A stretch of DNA of 64,000 nt from the NCBI RefSeq assembly GCF_008086345.1, contig NZ_CP043006.1:3718032-3782031 (forward strand). Direction: 5' to 3'. Numbering within the stretch: the first letter of the stretch is position 1; every line of letters begins with the position of its first letter. Under the pieces are notes generated by a model. That model saw nothing but the letters and a program-made list of their open reading frames with translations, had not been told where the DNA came from and searched no databases. The DNA is from Chitinophaga sp. XS-30. Its GTDB lineage: Bacteria > Bacteroidota > Bacteroidia > Chitinophagales > Chitinophagaceae. Shown piece after piece: positions 44,315 to 53,854 of this stretch. The position numbers were made by a program, and so were the translations under genes.

Positions 44315-45892
44315 ATGAAAAGACTCTCGCTGCTCGCATGCCTGCTCATCATTACGATGGCTGCTATGTCGCAAGGCATGGTAAAAGGTTATGTGTATGA
44401 AGACAGGAATGCCAATGGCAAAAAGGACAGGAAGGAAAAAGGTATCCAGGGCGTATCGGTATCCAATGGAACGGATGTGGCACAGACGGACAGCAAGGGG
44501 CAATACACCCTGCCTTTGGGGAATGACAACATCCTGTTCGTGATAAAACCCTCCGGCTACAAAACGCCGGTTGACCAGAACAATCTCCCCGCATTCTATT
44601 ACATTCATAAGCCGCAAGGCTCCCCGGCGCTGGAATTCAAGGGCTCGGCCGCAACCGGTCCGCTGCCGGCTTCAGTAGATTTCGGACTGACGCCCTATCA
44701 GGAGGAAGAGAACTTCACTGCCCTGATCTTCGGTGATCCCCAGGCCTACAACCTTGCTGAAATGGATTATTTCTACCGAGGTGTGGTGAAAGAAGTAGAA
44801 GGCAAGCAGGGCGTAAGCTTCGGGCTCAGCCTGGGAGATCTCGTAGGGAATGACCTCTCACTGTTCAATCCCTATATTGACGCATTGAAAAAGATCGGTA
44901 TTCCCTGGTATAACCTGATGGGCAATCATGATATGAACTTCGACGCCAAAACGGATTCCCTCTCCGATGAAACCTACGAAGCGCATTTCGGCCCCGCCAA
45001 CTACGCATTCAACCAGGGCCAGGTCCATTTTATCGTGCTGGATGATATCCTTTATCCGGACCCCCGCGATGAAAAGGGTTATTGGGGTGGCCTTCGCCCG
45101 GATCAGCTGGCATTCGTAGCCAACGACCTGAAATTTGTGCCGAAAGACAAACTCATTGTACTGGCATTTCATATCCCCATCTGGGAAGAAGGCGACTCCT
45201 TCCGTGATGAGGACCGCCAGCAGTTATTTGATCTCCTGAAAGATTATCCCTATACCTTGAACCTCTCTGCCCACACGCACATCCAGAACCAGCGTTTCTT
45301 TACCGATGCGCAGGGCTGGAAAGGAGCGAAGCCGCATCATGAATACAATGCCGGCACCACCTCCGGTGACTGGTATTCCGGTGAGCTGAATGAACAGGGC
45401 GTTCCTGTTTCCACGATGCGGGACGGTACGCCGAAAGGTTACGCCTACCTCCGTTTTACCGGCAACCAGTACGTGATCGATTACAAAGTGGCCGGTAAAC
45501 CGGCGGATTACCAGATAGAGATCTATGTACCGAAAGTAGTGCCCGCGCAGAAGCGCACATCCGCACTTATCTACGCCAATTTCTTCATGGGCAGTCACCA
45601 TGACACACTGGAATATCGCATAGATAATGGTAAATGGAAGATGATGAATTTCCAGGAAGCTTTCGATCCTGCCTACCTGAACCTGCTGAACAAGTGGGAT
45701 CAGGCGGAAGAGCTGATGCCGGGCCGCCGCCCCGGTAATCCTTCCGAAAGTACGCACCTGTGGACAGGGAATATCCCTGCCAATCTGAAAGCGGGAGAAC
45801 ATGTGATTGAAGTGCGTGTGAAGGATCGTTATGGCAGAACGTTTTCACAAAAGAAAACGATCCGTGCAGCAATATCTCAACAAGCCAGATAA
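44315..45892 (+). CDS. Three-domain calcineurin-like phosphoesterase, exported
   Basis: A 525-residue exported protein: signal peptide (to about 19, MAAMSQ), an N-terminal SpaA/prealbumin-like domain (GYVYEDRNANGKKDRKEKGI, QTDSKGQYTLP), the calcineurin-like catalytic domain from about 125 (ALIFGDPQAYN, FGLSLGDLVGND, LMGNHDMNFD, VLAFHIPIW, LSAHTHIQN), and a C-terminal beta domain (residues about 400-520). In the first motif the usual DxH is DPQ, normal for this Bacteroidota family. Reads as a single-gene unit with its own promoter and terminator. Substrate unknown; exported nucleotide or phospholipid-type phosphodiesters are plausible. Confidence 0.92.
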   Translation: MKRLSLLACLLIITMAAMSQGMVKGYVYEDRNANGKKDRKEKGIQGVSVSNGTDVAQTDSKGQYTLPLGNDNILFVIKPSGYKTPVDQNNLPAFYYIHKPQGSPALEFKGSAATGPLPASVDFGLTPYQEEENFTALIFGDPQAYNLAEMDYFYRGVVKEVEGKQGVSFGLSLGDLVGNDLSLFNPYIDALKKIGIPWYNLMGNHDMNFDAKTDSLSDETYEAHFGPANYAFNQGQVHFIVLDDILYPDPRDEKGYWGGLRPDQLAFVANDLKFVPKDKLIVLAFHIPIWEEGDSFRDEDRQQLFDLLKDYPYTLNLSAHTHIQNQRFFTDAQGWKGAKPHHEYNAGTTSGDWYSGELNEQGVPVSTMRDGTPKGYAYLRFTGNQYVIDYKVAGKPADYQIEIYVPKVVPAQKRTSALIYANFFMGSHHDTLEYRIDNGKWKMMNFQEAFDPAYLNLLNKWDQAEELMPGRRPGNPSESTHLWTGNIPANLKAGEHVIEVRVKDRYGRTFSQKKTIRAAISQQAR

Positions 45893-45920
45893 ACTTCAGA
45901 GATTTCAAGACAGCTGACGG

Positions 45921-45946
45921 GGCCGGTTCTTTAACCGGCCTTTTTT
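45921..45946 (+). terminator. Rho-independent terminator of the phosphoesterase gene
   Basis: GGCCGGTT (45921-45928) pairs with AACCGGCC (45933-45940) around a 4-base loop, then six T. Textbook form. Confidence 0.92.
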
Positions 45947-46180
45947 ATGGCCCGAGGGCCGCCTGATCTGCTCCATTCCATCCAGGTAAAGGTGAAGGCG
46001 TTTTATTTTATTGCGCATCACTTATGCTTGTTTCAGATAAACGCCGCGTTCTCCTGACCCCTGATCCTCTCATCAGCTTATATCCGCTTTCATCCACATT
46101 CACCATCCTGCACCGTCCTGCCCGGCGGTGATTTTTTGCATTTCGTGTTTTTAGATTCCCTATTTTACAAGCCATAACTC

Positions 46181-46190
46181 AATCGATTTA
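46181..46190 (+). promoter_or_regulatory. AATCGATTTA operator candidate abutting GH78 start
   Basis: The 10-mer AATCGATTTA ends two bases before the GH78 ATG and lies just downstream of the possible promoter, a roadblock-type position for a repressor. Same motif and orientation as at 31883 and 50793. Confidence 0.6.
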
Positions 46191-46192
46191 GC

Positions 46193-48832
46193 ATGAAGTT
46201 GATCAGCGCATTCCTGGTGATGTACGTATGGATATCTCTGCCTTCGGCCATCGCCGCAACACCCGGCGCTCCCGCCGGCCTGAAATGTGAATACCTCGAA
46301 AGGCCGCTGGGCATCGATGCCAGGCATCCGCGTTTTACCTGGTATATCGCGGATGATCGTCCGGGTGCAAAGCAAACCGCTTACCAGTTATTCGTTTCCG
46401 TGGATTCATCTGCGCTGGACAAGGGCTGGAAATCTCCCAGGTCCGCATCCCAAAATAACATCGCCGTGTACCAGGGACCTGCGCTCCAGCCGTTCACCAG
46501 GTATTACTGGCGGGTGGATGTATGGGACAAGGATGGAAAAAAACATTCCGCTGCGTCCAGCTTCGAGACCGGCATGATGGAAATAGACAACTGGAAAGGA
46601 GCGTGGGTAAGCGATCTGAATGATGTGCATGCGAAGCCTGCCGGGCTTTTTCGCAAAGTGTTCCGCGCCGGAAAAAAGATCAGCAGCGCGCGGGCATACA
46701 TTGCCGTTGGCGGGCTGTATGAGTTGTATATCAATGGCGACAGGATAGGTAATCACCGGCTGGACCCGATGTACACCCGCTTCGATCGCCGTACGCTGTA
46801 CGTGACCTATGATGTGACCAGCCAGCTCAAACAGGGCGCTAACGCCATTGGCGTGATGCTCGGCAACGGATGGTACAATCACCAGTCTACCGCCGTATGG
46901 TATTTCGATAAAGCGCCCTGGCGCGCAAGGCCCACCTTCTGCCTCGATCTCCGCGTCACTTATGCAGATGGCTCCGTGGAAACCATCACCACCGGAAAGG
47001 ATTGGAAAACAGCTCTCGGGCCAGTGATCTTCAACAGCATATACACCGCGGAACATTATGATGCCCGCCTGGAGCAACCGGGATGGAACACCGTAAGGTT
47101 CGATGACGGCAAATGGAAGAATGTGCTGCTGCGCGCCGCGCCTTCCACCAACATCGTAGCGCAGGCCATGCATCCCGTGGAGAACGTGGAAGCCATCCGC
47201 GTGAAGACGGTCAATAAATTCAGCGATTCATTGTATGTATTCGACCTGGGCCGGAACATCTCCGGGGTGAGCAAACTCACCGTGCGCGGAGATTCCGGCA
47301 CCGTGATCCGTCTCGTACATGCGGAACAGTTACACAAGAACGGCCGTGCCGATCTTTCCAATATCGATGTGCATTACCGCCCCACGGATGATAAAGATCC
47401 TTTTCAGACGGATATTTTCATCCTCAGCGGAAATGGTGAGGAAACGTTCATGCCCCGGTTCAACTACAAGGGCTTTCAGTATGTGGAAGTGGTCAGCAGC
47501 AAGCCTGTGCAGCTGAAGAAAGAAAGCCTGACCGGGTATTTCATGCATAGCGCGGTACCGCCGGTGGGCAGGATCAGTTCTTCCAATCCGGTGATCGACA
47601 AGATATGGACCGCCACCAATAATGCATACCTCTCTAACCTCTTCGGCTATCCGACGGATTGCCCCCAACGCGAAAAGAACGGTTGGACCGGGGATGGGCA
47701 GATTGCCGTGGAGACCGGGCTTTACAGTTTCGATGGTATTACCGTGTACGAAAAATGGCTGGCGGACCATCGTGACGAGCAACAGCCCAATGGCGTACTG
47801 CCCTCTATCATTCCCACCGGTGGCTGGGGCTACGAATGGGGCAACGGGCCGGACTGGACCAGTACCATCGCCATCATCCCCTGGAATATCTATCTTTTTT
47901 ACGGAGACACCAGCCTGCTGGCTGCCTGTTATGATAACATCAAAAGGTATGTGGACCATATCGATGATCTGTATCCCTCCGGCCTCACCAGCTGGGGGCT
48001 GGGAGACTGGGTGCCGGTGAAATCCAAATCCCCTGTGGAGTTCACGTCAACCGCGTACTATTATACAGACGCCACTATCCTGGCAAAAACAGCGAAGCTG
48101 CTGGGTAAAACTGACGACTATACGAAGTATAACGCATTGGCGCAAAAGATCCGCAAGGCGTTTAACGACAAATACCTCGATCCGCAAACAGGCATCTACA
48201 GCAAGGGGCTGCAGACGGAGCTGAGCGTAGCGCTTTTCTGGGGGCTGGTGCCGGAAAACATGAAAGCCACGGTAGCCGCAAACCTGGCAAAAAGGGTAGA
48301 GCAGGACAATTTTCACCTGGATGTAGGCCTGCTGGGCACAAAGGCGATCCTGAACGCACTCAGCGAGAACGGTTATGCCGATGTAGCTTACAGGGTAGCC
48401 AGCCAGGAAGATTTCCCATCCTGGGGCTGGTGGATCGTCAACGGGGCTACAACGCTGTATGAGAACTGGGACATTACCGCTACCCGCGATATGTCCCGCA
48501 ATCACATCATGTTCGGGGAGATCGGCGCCTGGCTCTACAAAGGCCTGGGTGGTATTCACCCTGACGAAGCGCAACCCGGTTTCCGCAATGTGATCCTGGA
48601 GCCGCATTTTGTTGCGGGGCTGGACCACTTTGAAGCGGAGCACACCGGTCCGAACGGCAAGATCATTACCTCCTGGAAGAAGCGGGGTAACGCTATAGAC
48701 TACACGATAACGATTCCGGCCAACTCAACTGCCACCGTACGCTTCGATGTGCCGAACGCTTACCTCAAAGGAAAGCTGGCAGGGAAGGAAGTGAAAGTAG
48801 CGGCAGGGACGCATGTTTTCGAGATCAGGTAG
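46193..48832 (+). CDS. GH78 alpha-L-rhamnosidase, exported
   Basis: An 879-residue exported enzyme (signal peptide to about 21) that would release terminal alpha-L-rhamnose from glycans or rhamnosides. Domain order: Ig-like N-domain (ERPLGIDARHPRFTWYIADD), rhamnosidase N-terminal domain (AYIAVGGLYELYINGDRIGN), concanavalin-like domain, and the (alpha/alpha)6 catalytic barrel. The active-site box DCPQREKNGWTGDGQ is at residues 489-503, with Asp489, Glu494 and Asp501 matching the conserved acidic trio of GH78; a second Glu in TLYENW is well placed. The 3-prime end overlaps the convergent gene at 48825 by 8 bases. Operator candidate directly before the start. Confidence 0.95.
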   Translation: MKLISAFLVMYVWISLPSAIAATPGAPAGLKCEYLERPLGIDARHPRFTWYIADDRPGAKQTAYQLFVSVDSSALDKGWKSPRSASQNNIAVYQGPALQPFTRYYWRVDVWDKDGKKHSAASSFETGMMEIDNWKGAWVSDLNDVHAKPAGLFRKVFRAGKKISSARAYIAVGGLYELYINGDRIGNHRLDPMYTRFDRRTLYVTYDVTSQLKQGANAIGVMLGNGWYNHQSTAVWYFDKAPWRARPTFCLDLRVTYADGSVETITTGKDWKTALGPVIFNSIYTAEHYDARLEQPGWNTVRFDDGKWKNVLLRAAPSTNIVAQAMHPVENVEAIRVKTVNKFSDSLYVFDLGRNISGVSKLTVRGDSGTVIRLVHAEQLHKNGRADLSNIDVHYRPTDDKDPFQTDIFILSGNGEETFMPRFNYKGFQYVEVVSSKPVQLKKESLTGYFMHSAVPPVGRISSSNPVIDKIWTATNNAYLSNLFGYPTDCPQREKNGWTGDGQIAVETGLYSFDGITVYEKWLADHRDEQQPNGVLPSIIPTGGWGYEWGNGPDWTSTIAIIPWNIYLFYGDTSLLAACYDNIKRYVDHIDDLYPSGLTSWGLGDWVPVKSKSPVEFTSTAYYYTDATILAKTAKLLGKTDDYTKYNALAQKIRKAFNDKYLDPQTGIYSKGLQTELSVALFWGLVPENMKATVAANLAKRVEQDNFHLDVGLLGTKAILNALSENGYADVAYRVASQEDFPSWGWWIVNGATTLYENWDITATRDMSRNHIMFGEIGAWLYKGLGGIHPDEAQPGFRNVILEPHFVAGLDHFEAEHTGPNGKIITSWKKRGNAIDYTITIPANSTATVRFDVPNAYLKGKLAGKEVKVAAGTHVFEIR

Positions 48833-50372
48833 CACCACCGCCATGGGCTTGCTGGTACTTCTCCTGGAGTATCTCCCGCAGCGGCAGTTTTTTCAGCTTC
48901 GCCTCGATCCATGCAGAGAAATCGAACAGCTTCATCAGCTGCATTTCGTAGCGTGATTCCCGGATCTTGTCGAACTCCTGGCTGATCTTTTTCCACATTG
49001 CCATACGGTTGGCCATCACGGTAGACAGCTCTCCCTGCCGCAGAAAACGGATCACCGTTTTTTCCAGCAGGTGGGAGCGTTTGCTGTCTGCCTGCAGATG
49101 CCGGCGAAAGGCCCTGGTCTCGTACCGGATGTATTCGAAGTTGCTCATTTCGTAGTGAAGCAACAGGTGAATGAGTTTGAACGTACGGAAAATGGGCAGA
49201 TGGCTGTAAGTGCCGGTATGCTGCAGCACCTGCTCCAGGGCCGCATAGGCGCTGTTGGAATCTTCATTGCCCAGATGCACAAGCGCCAGGTAAAGATGTA
49301 TCTCCGCCTGTTTGCCGCTGTCCAGCAAATGCATATTACCGAATAACACCTGACCGTAATCCGGCTGCAACGCCAGCGCATGCCCGAAATCCCCTCGATC
49401 GATATAACTGGCCGTTTCGTAAATGAACAACAGGCGGTGGACCATTACTTCTATGTAAAGCGCCTCGCTTTTGAAGTGGCGGATCTTATCCAGGAAAAGA
49501 TGCAGTTCCTCATACCGTCCTGTGGATCGCAAGCTATCCAGTATCCCTTCTATGACATACAGATGCTCTGCCGGTGTATCGGCCCATATCTCTTCATGGG
49601 TTTCCAGCAGATGGTTCAATTCATGAAATGTTTTTAACGCCTCATGGTAGTTGCCGGTGATCAGGAAATAGTTGGCCTGGAACAGCAGGTGCGTCTTGAT
49701 GCTTTCCTGTGTTTCCGGCGGCATTTTGGCGACCAGGTCCAGCTCATGCAGCAGCAGATCATTCAGCGCCTCTTTTTGCTCTGCCGTGCGTACCGTGCCT
49801 TTGTGCAGCAGGCGGTACCGGAGCAGTTCGTAGAGATTGTGATGCTGGTGATTATGCCGGATGGAACCGATCACTGCGTTGATCGCCGATTGTTTTGCCA
49901 GCAGGTCCTTTTCGCTGATCTCTGCGAAATCCAGCATGTGCAGCGCCTGCATCTCCAGTTGCATGGCGGACAGCAGGAGCAGGTGTTTTTCACTGCGCGA
50001 AGCTGCCTGACGGATGCGTTGCAGTTCATGTTGCGCTTTTTCATGCAGCGATCGTTCAAAAAGTATCTCCGTTTTGATCAGGCTTCCTGCCAGGTTTGCA
50101 TGCCTGTTGCTTTGCAGGCGAAGATGAAGCAGGCAATCCATGATCACCTTGTAAAGATATTTGCTGCAGACCTCGTAGTTCGCTGCCGGATGAGCGCGGG
50201 AAAATGCCTCCCGCGCTGCCGAAGCATGAGGGAAAATATTGCTCTCCAGCAGATCGAATAATTTGACATAATCTTTGCCGCCCTGCTGCAGCGATGAAAA
50301 CAGTCTGAAATATCGTTTCTCAGCTTTGCTAAGGGTGTGTACAAGCCTGATAAGCGTATCAGCTTTCGCCAT
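48825..50372 (-). CDS. Helical-repeat (TPR-like) protein of unknown function
   Basis: A 515-residue cytoplasmic protein with no signal peptide and an almost wholly alpha-helical pattern throughout. Repeats of about 34-40 residues resembling TPR are visible in the middle (LFQANYFLITGNYHEALKTF, EHLYVIEGILDSLRSTGRYE, LYLALVHLGNEDSNSAYAAL). It begins with AKADTLIRLVHTLSKAEKRY, a start often seen on uncharacterised Chitinophagaceae proteins. No enzyme motif. It is convergent with the GH78 gene (8-base overlap) and divergent from the SusC cluster at 50926. A scaffold or regulatory role is likely, without direct evidence. Confidence 0.8.
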   Translation of the reverse strand: MAKADTLIRLVHTLSKAEKRYFRLFSSLQQGGKDYVKLFDLLESNIFPHASAAREAFSRAHPAANYEVCSKYLYKVIMDCLLHLRLQSNRHANLAGSLIKTEILFERSLHEKAQHELQRIRQAASRSEKHLLLLSAMQLEMQALHMLDFAEISEKDLLAKQSAINAVIGSIRHNHQHHNLYELLRYRLLHKGTVRTAEQKEALNDLLLHELDLVAKMPPETQESIKTHLLFQANYFLITGNYHEALKTFHELNHLLETHEEIWADTPAEHLYVIEGILDSLRSTGRYEELHLFLDKIRHFKSEALYIEVMVHRLLFIYETASYIDRGDFGHALALQPDYGQVLFGNMHLLDSGKQAEIHLYLALVHLGNEDSNSAYAALEQVLQHTGTYSHLPIFRTFKLIHLLLHYEMSNFEYIRYETRAFRRHLQADSKRSHLLEKTVIRFLRQGELSTVMANRMAMWKKISQEFDKIRESRYEMQLMKLFDFSAWIEAKLKKLPLREILQEKYQQAHGGGAT

Positions 50373-50925
50373 AAGGGTAATCGGATGTAATTGATCAATA
50401 AAGCGTCAAATAAACGAATTATATGGCCGGTGAACGCTCGTTCCTGTTATCTGCATTTTTCTGGGATTATCCGTTTTGTCTCGATTTGCATGCATCATGA
50501 TACTTGTTTTAGCGCTATTTAGGTGTTGATCTCGGTGTTGGGTTTATCTATTTACTGGTAAAAATGGTAAAAATATTACCGCCAGTCTCTCTATATTTGG
50601 TTTAATAAATGTACAAAATACGTTCAACCAAAGATCAGAAACCCAGAGTAAATGTAAAGCCGCACGCATGTAACACGTTATGTTTCTGAAATCACTTGAC
50701 AAAATGATGGACTGATAAAATTCCCAAATTCTTAAAAACGATAGTATGCGAAACACTATGAAAGATCCCGCTAAACTGTAAGCTAATTGCTAAATCGATT
50801 TAGGCCTAACTAGATAGCTGAAGGTTAACGGATACTTTTCACATTATTTTATTTTTTCCACGGACTTGACAGTGTAACCATCGCTGCAGGGCAGTGTATT
50901 TCCTGCCTCTAAAAAATATATACTT
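50373..50925. other. 553-base AT-rich regulatory region before the SusC cluster
   Basis: No convincing gene. It holds a TATATTTG element (50592-50599), a very short open frame starting MRNTMKDPAKL (50746-50781), the operator candidate at 50793-50802, and a possible -7 TACTTTTC (50833-50840). It is markedly more AT-rich than the flanking genes. It probably contains the promoter(s) of the divergent helical-repeat gene and the SusC operon. Confidence 0.6.
50790..50803. promoter_or_regulatory. CTAAATCGATTTAG operator candidate upstream of SusC
   Basis: A 14-base perfect palindrome containing the AATCGATTTA 10-mer (50793-50802) shared with the GH2 and GH78 upstream regions. Here the symmetry is longest, so this may be the strongest site. 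It is 123 bases before the SusC start and overlaps the place where a -33 box would be for the TACTTTTC element at 50833. Confidence 0.65.
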
Positions 50926-53853
50926 ATGTGTTCATTTGTACGGATCAACATCACGTGCCTGCTGATGTATTGCCTATCCCATGCCCACTCCGCCGGGGCC
51001 ACCGGGCTGCATATCCTGCAGGATTCCGTTCCGCCATTGAAAGCGGAAACGGTTTTCAGAAAAGCGGATACGCTGATACTGGAAAGGGAAAACATTTATC
51101 CATACACATCATTACAGCAACTGGTGAAAGGCAACGCCGCCGGTGTATATGTACAGGAGCCGAGCGGCGAACCCGGCAGTAATATGAGCATGTTCATCAG
51201 GGGCACCGCCATCCCGATGATCAGCAGCCGGGATATCTATGAAGCGCAGCCCACAGTAATACTCGATGGCATCCCGATGATCATGGATCACCCCTTTGCA
51301 TTTGATATCCAGCTGTATGATTACAACAGGATCGGGCCGGCTACCAATATTCTTTCATCGATCGATCCGGACAATATCTCGTCCATCGAAGTGGTAAAGG
51401 ATTTCGGCAGGGCCGCGCTGTATGGTCCACGTGCTGCGAACGGCGGTGTGATACTCATTACCACCAAAGCTCCGGTCATGGGCAAGCGGAGAATCACTTT
51501 CAATACGTATTTCGGCATGGTGCAAAGGCCGTCTACGTTTACAACCAACGCAAAATTCGAGAACGATTTCCGCCAGCCGTTCTACGATAAATATGCGAAT
51601 ACGGACCAGTTGCAGAATTACCCTTTGTACCTGCGCGACTCTACGAACAACGCGTATTACGGGCCCTCCAACTGGTCTGATCTTTATTTCCGGAACAGAC
51701 CGGTGTACGGCGTGAATGCCAGCCTCTCCAGTGGTACGGAACGTGCGAATTTCATGTTTGCCGCCGGTAACCGCAAAACCAACAACTCCGCTGACGGCGC
51801 CCGCCTGGACCGCTATAACGCCCTGTTCAAGATCAATATGGTGCCTGTCCGCGGACTTACCATATCGGCCCTGATCAACGGCACCCGCCTGGAGCGAACA
51901 CGCAATACCTCGCTGCGGGACCGTTTCGCGGAAATGCAGTATATGCCTGATCTGAGCAATCCGCTGCCGCCAAACAAAGAGTATTACGGCCGTTTCCTGA
52001 ACGAATACACGAAATCGTTCGACGAGAACAAGCTCAATGAAGTGAACGGATACTTCAAGATGGATGTCCGTTTTTCTGACAAGTTCCGCTTCAACTCCGC
52101 TTTCGGCTTTGATTATAACGAAGGGCTGCGCGATCTGTTCTACCCCAGCACCCTGCTGGAAACGGTGAATTATGTGTCCAATTATTTCGGTTACAATCAG
52201 CGGGTATTCTTCGACAATACCCTCACCTTCCGTCACCAGTGGAAAAAAGCGCATGACCTGACCGTTGAAGCAGGGCAGGTGTTCCAGTCGGATTACAACC
52301 GCTACAGCTACGCTTATGCTTACAAGGGGCCGAATGACCTGATCCGTGTGAACCTGTTGCATTCCGCGAACGATGACAATAAATACCGCCCGAAATCTTT
52401 CCGGCATGAATTGACCTATATGTTCATGGACCAGCATCGTCACCGCCTGTTGTCCTTCTACGGGCGAGGTGTTTATAAATATAGGGACCTGCTGGACTTT
52501 TCCCTGTTATTGAGGGCTGACGGATCTTCCAGCGCACAGCCGGACAACTGGTGGATGTTTGCGCCGACCTTTGCCGCCGGCCTGAATGCGAAACAGCTTT
52601 GGCTGGAAGATCATCCGGGCATCAGTCATCTCCGGCTCGGCGCCAGCTGGGGAAGAGTAGGGAGGCTGCTGCCGGACGACCGTTTCGGAGAAGGCCCGCA
52701 ATATACTTCGGACCTTTCCTTCAGCAATAACCCTGTCCGTTTTTCCTACAACGGCTTCCCGGGCATGAGCCGGGCATATACCTCGGGCTATATTGGCTAT
52801 GGTATCAAATGGCCTTATACAGATCAGCTTGAAATCGGCGCTGATGCAGGTTTCCTGCAGAACAGGCTCAGCATTTCCCTTGCTGCTTATGACCGGGTGG
52901 ACAAGAATATGCTGCTGGGCATTCCCTTCTCAGCGGAATATGGCTACAGCCTGCAATACAAGAACGGCATGAAAGTGCGCAACAGGGGCATTGACCTCTC
53001 CGCACAGCTGTCCGTTTTGCCGGATAATTACAAGGTACGGTGGGTGGCAGGTGTGAACGCGAATTACAATCGCAACACCCTGCTTGCCTTGCCGGATGGA
53101 TTGCAGGAACTGGCTGTCGCCAACGGCACCAGGCTGCTGAAAGTGGGCTATTCCATCGATCAGTACTGGCTATTGCAGAACAACGGCATTTATAACCGCG
53201 ATGCGGATGTGCCGGTGGACCCGGTTACACAAAAGCCCCTGAACTATAAAGGTATCCCGGTGATCGCCGGAGATCCGAAGTGGGAAGACCTGAATGGCGA
53301 TTACATGATCGACGACCAGGATAAGCGGCTCATGGGGCATGCATTGCCGGTTTTCGCAGGCGGCTTTAACAGCGACGTGAGCTGGCGCGGCTTCACCCTC
53401 GGATTTGCTTTTTATTATACACTCGGCCGCAAGATCATGAATCATGAAATGGCCAACCGGCTGGATTTCGTGAACAGGGAAGGGATGATAGACATGAATG
53501 CGGTAAAGGAGATCACGTTCTGGACAAAAGCGGGCAATTACGACCAATACCCCCTGTATAATCCCTGGAGCACCGTAGTGCCGTACCGTACGGACCAGGA
53601 CCTGTTCCTGGAGAACGGCTCCTTTCTCAAACTGCGCAACCTTTCCCTGCAGTATGATATGACACAGGCAAAATGGTGGAAGAAGAACGGCACCCTGAAC
53701 CGCCTCACCCTTTACGGCACCGCCAGCAACCTGTTCACCCTCACGCCTTATACCGGCGGTGATCCGGAACTGGTGGATTACAACGGTTTTGACAATGGTT
53801 ATGGCCTGCCCATTCCCAAGACATATACCATCGGTTTAAAAATGGAACTCTGA
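50926..53853 (+). CDS. SusC-like TonB-dependent transporter without N-terminal extension
   Basis: A 975-residue SusC-type transporter. After a signal peptide (to about residue 24) only about 45 residues precede the plug (YPYTSLQQLVKGNAAGVYVQ, FIRGTAIPMISSRDI, VILDGIPMIMDHPF, IEVVKDFGRAALYGPRAANG); the carboxypeptidase-regulatory-like domain is missing. The barrel includes the GDPKWEDLNGDYMIDDQDKR loop and ends in the usual hydrophobic strand (GLKMEL). The plug lacks the canonical SusC KDASATAIYG wording. The SusD gene follows after one base. First gene of the plus-strand surface cluster, with an operator candidate 123 bases upstream. Confidence 0.94.
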   Translation: MCSFVRINITCLLMYCLSHAHSAGATGLHILQDSVPPLKAETVFRKADTLILERENIYPYTSLQQLVKGNAAGVYVQEPSGEPGSNMSMFIRGTAIPMISSRDIYEAQPTVILDGIPMIMDHPFAFDIQLYDYNRIGPATNILSSIDPDNISSIEVVKDFGRAALYGPRAANGGVILITTKAPVMGKRRITFNTYFGMVQRPSTFTTNAKFENDFRQPFYDKYANTDQLQNYPLYLRDSTNNAYYGPSNWSDLYFRNRPVYGVNASLSSGTERANFMFAAGNRKTNNSADGARLDRYNALFKINMVPVRGLTISALINGTRLERTRNTSLRDRFAEMQYMPDLSNPLPPNKEYYGRFLNEYTKSFDENKLNEVNGYFKMDVRFSDKFRFNSAFGFDYNEGLRDLFYPSTLLETVNYVSNYFGYNQRVFFDNTLTFRHQWKKAHDLTVEAGQVFQSDYNRYSYAYAYKGPNDLIRVNLLHSANDDNKYRPKSFRHELTYMFMDQHRHRLLSFYGRGVYKYRDLLDFSLLLRADGSSSAQPDNWWMFAPTFAAGLNAKQLWLEDHPGISHLRLGASWGRVGRLLPDDRFGEGPQYTSDLSFSNNPVRFSYNGFPGMSRAYTSGYIGYGIKWPYTDQLEIGADAGFLQNRLSISLAAYDRVDKNMLLGIPFSAEYGYSLQYKNGMKVRNRGIDLSAQLSVLPDNYKVRWVAGVNANYNRNTLLALPDGLQELAVANGTRLLKVGYSIDQYWLLQNNGIYNRDADVPVDPVTQKPLNYKGIPVIAGDPKWEDLNGDYMIDDQDKRLMGHALPVFAGGFNSDVSWRGFTLGFAFYYTLGRKIMNHEMANRLDFVNREGMIDMNAVKEITFWTKAGNYDQYPLYNPWSTVVPYRTDQDLFLENGSFLKLRNLSLQYDMTQAKWWKKNGTLNRLTLYGTASNLFTLTPYTGGDPELVDYNGFDNGYGLPIPKTYTIGLKMEL

Positions 53854-53854
53854 C

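Larger units (their letters stand above)
45893..46192. other. Intergenic region before GH78 gene
   Basis: 300 bases without a gene. It holds the terminator of the phosphoesterase gene (45921-45946) and, at its end, a possible GH78 promoter (TTTG at 46135-46138, TATTTTAC at 46161-46168, spacer 22) and the AATCGATTTA motif at 46181-46190. Nothing else is evident. Confidence 0.6.

Noticed and set aside
51321..51548. Small minus-strand frames inside the SusC gene at 50926
   Set aside because: All lie inside a well-supported SusC gene and lack any feature of their own.
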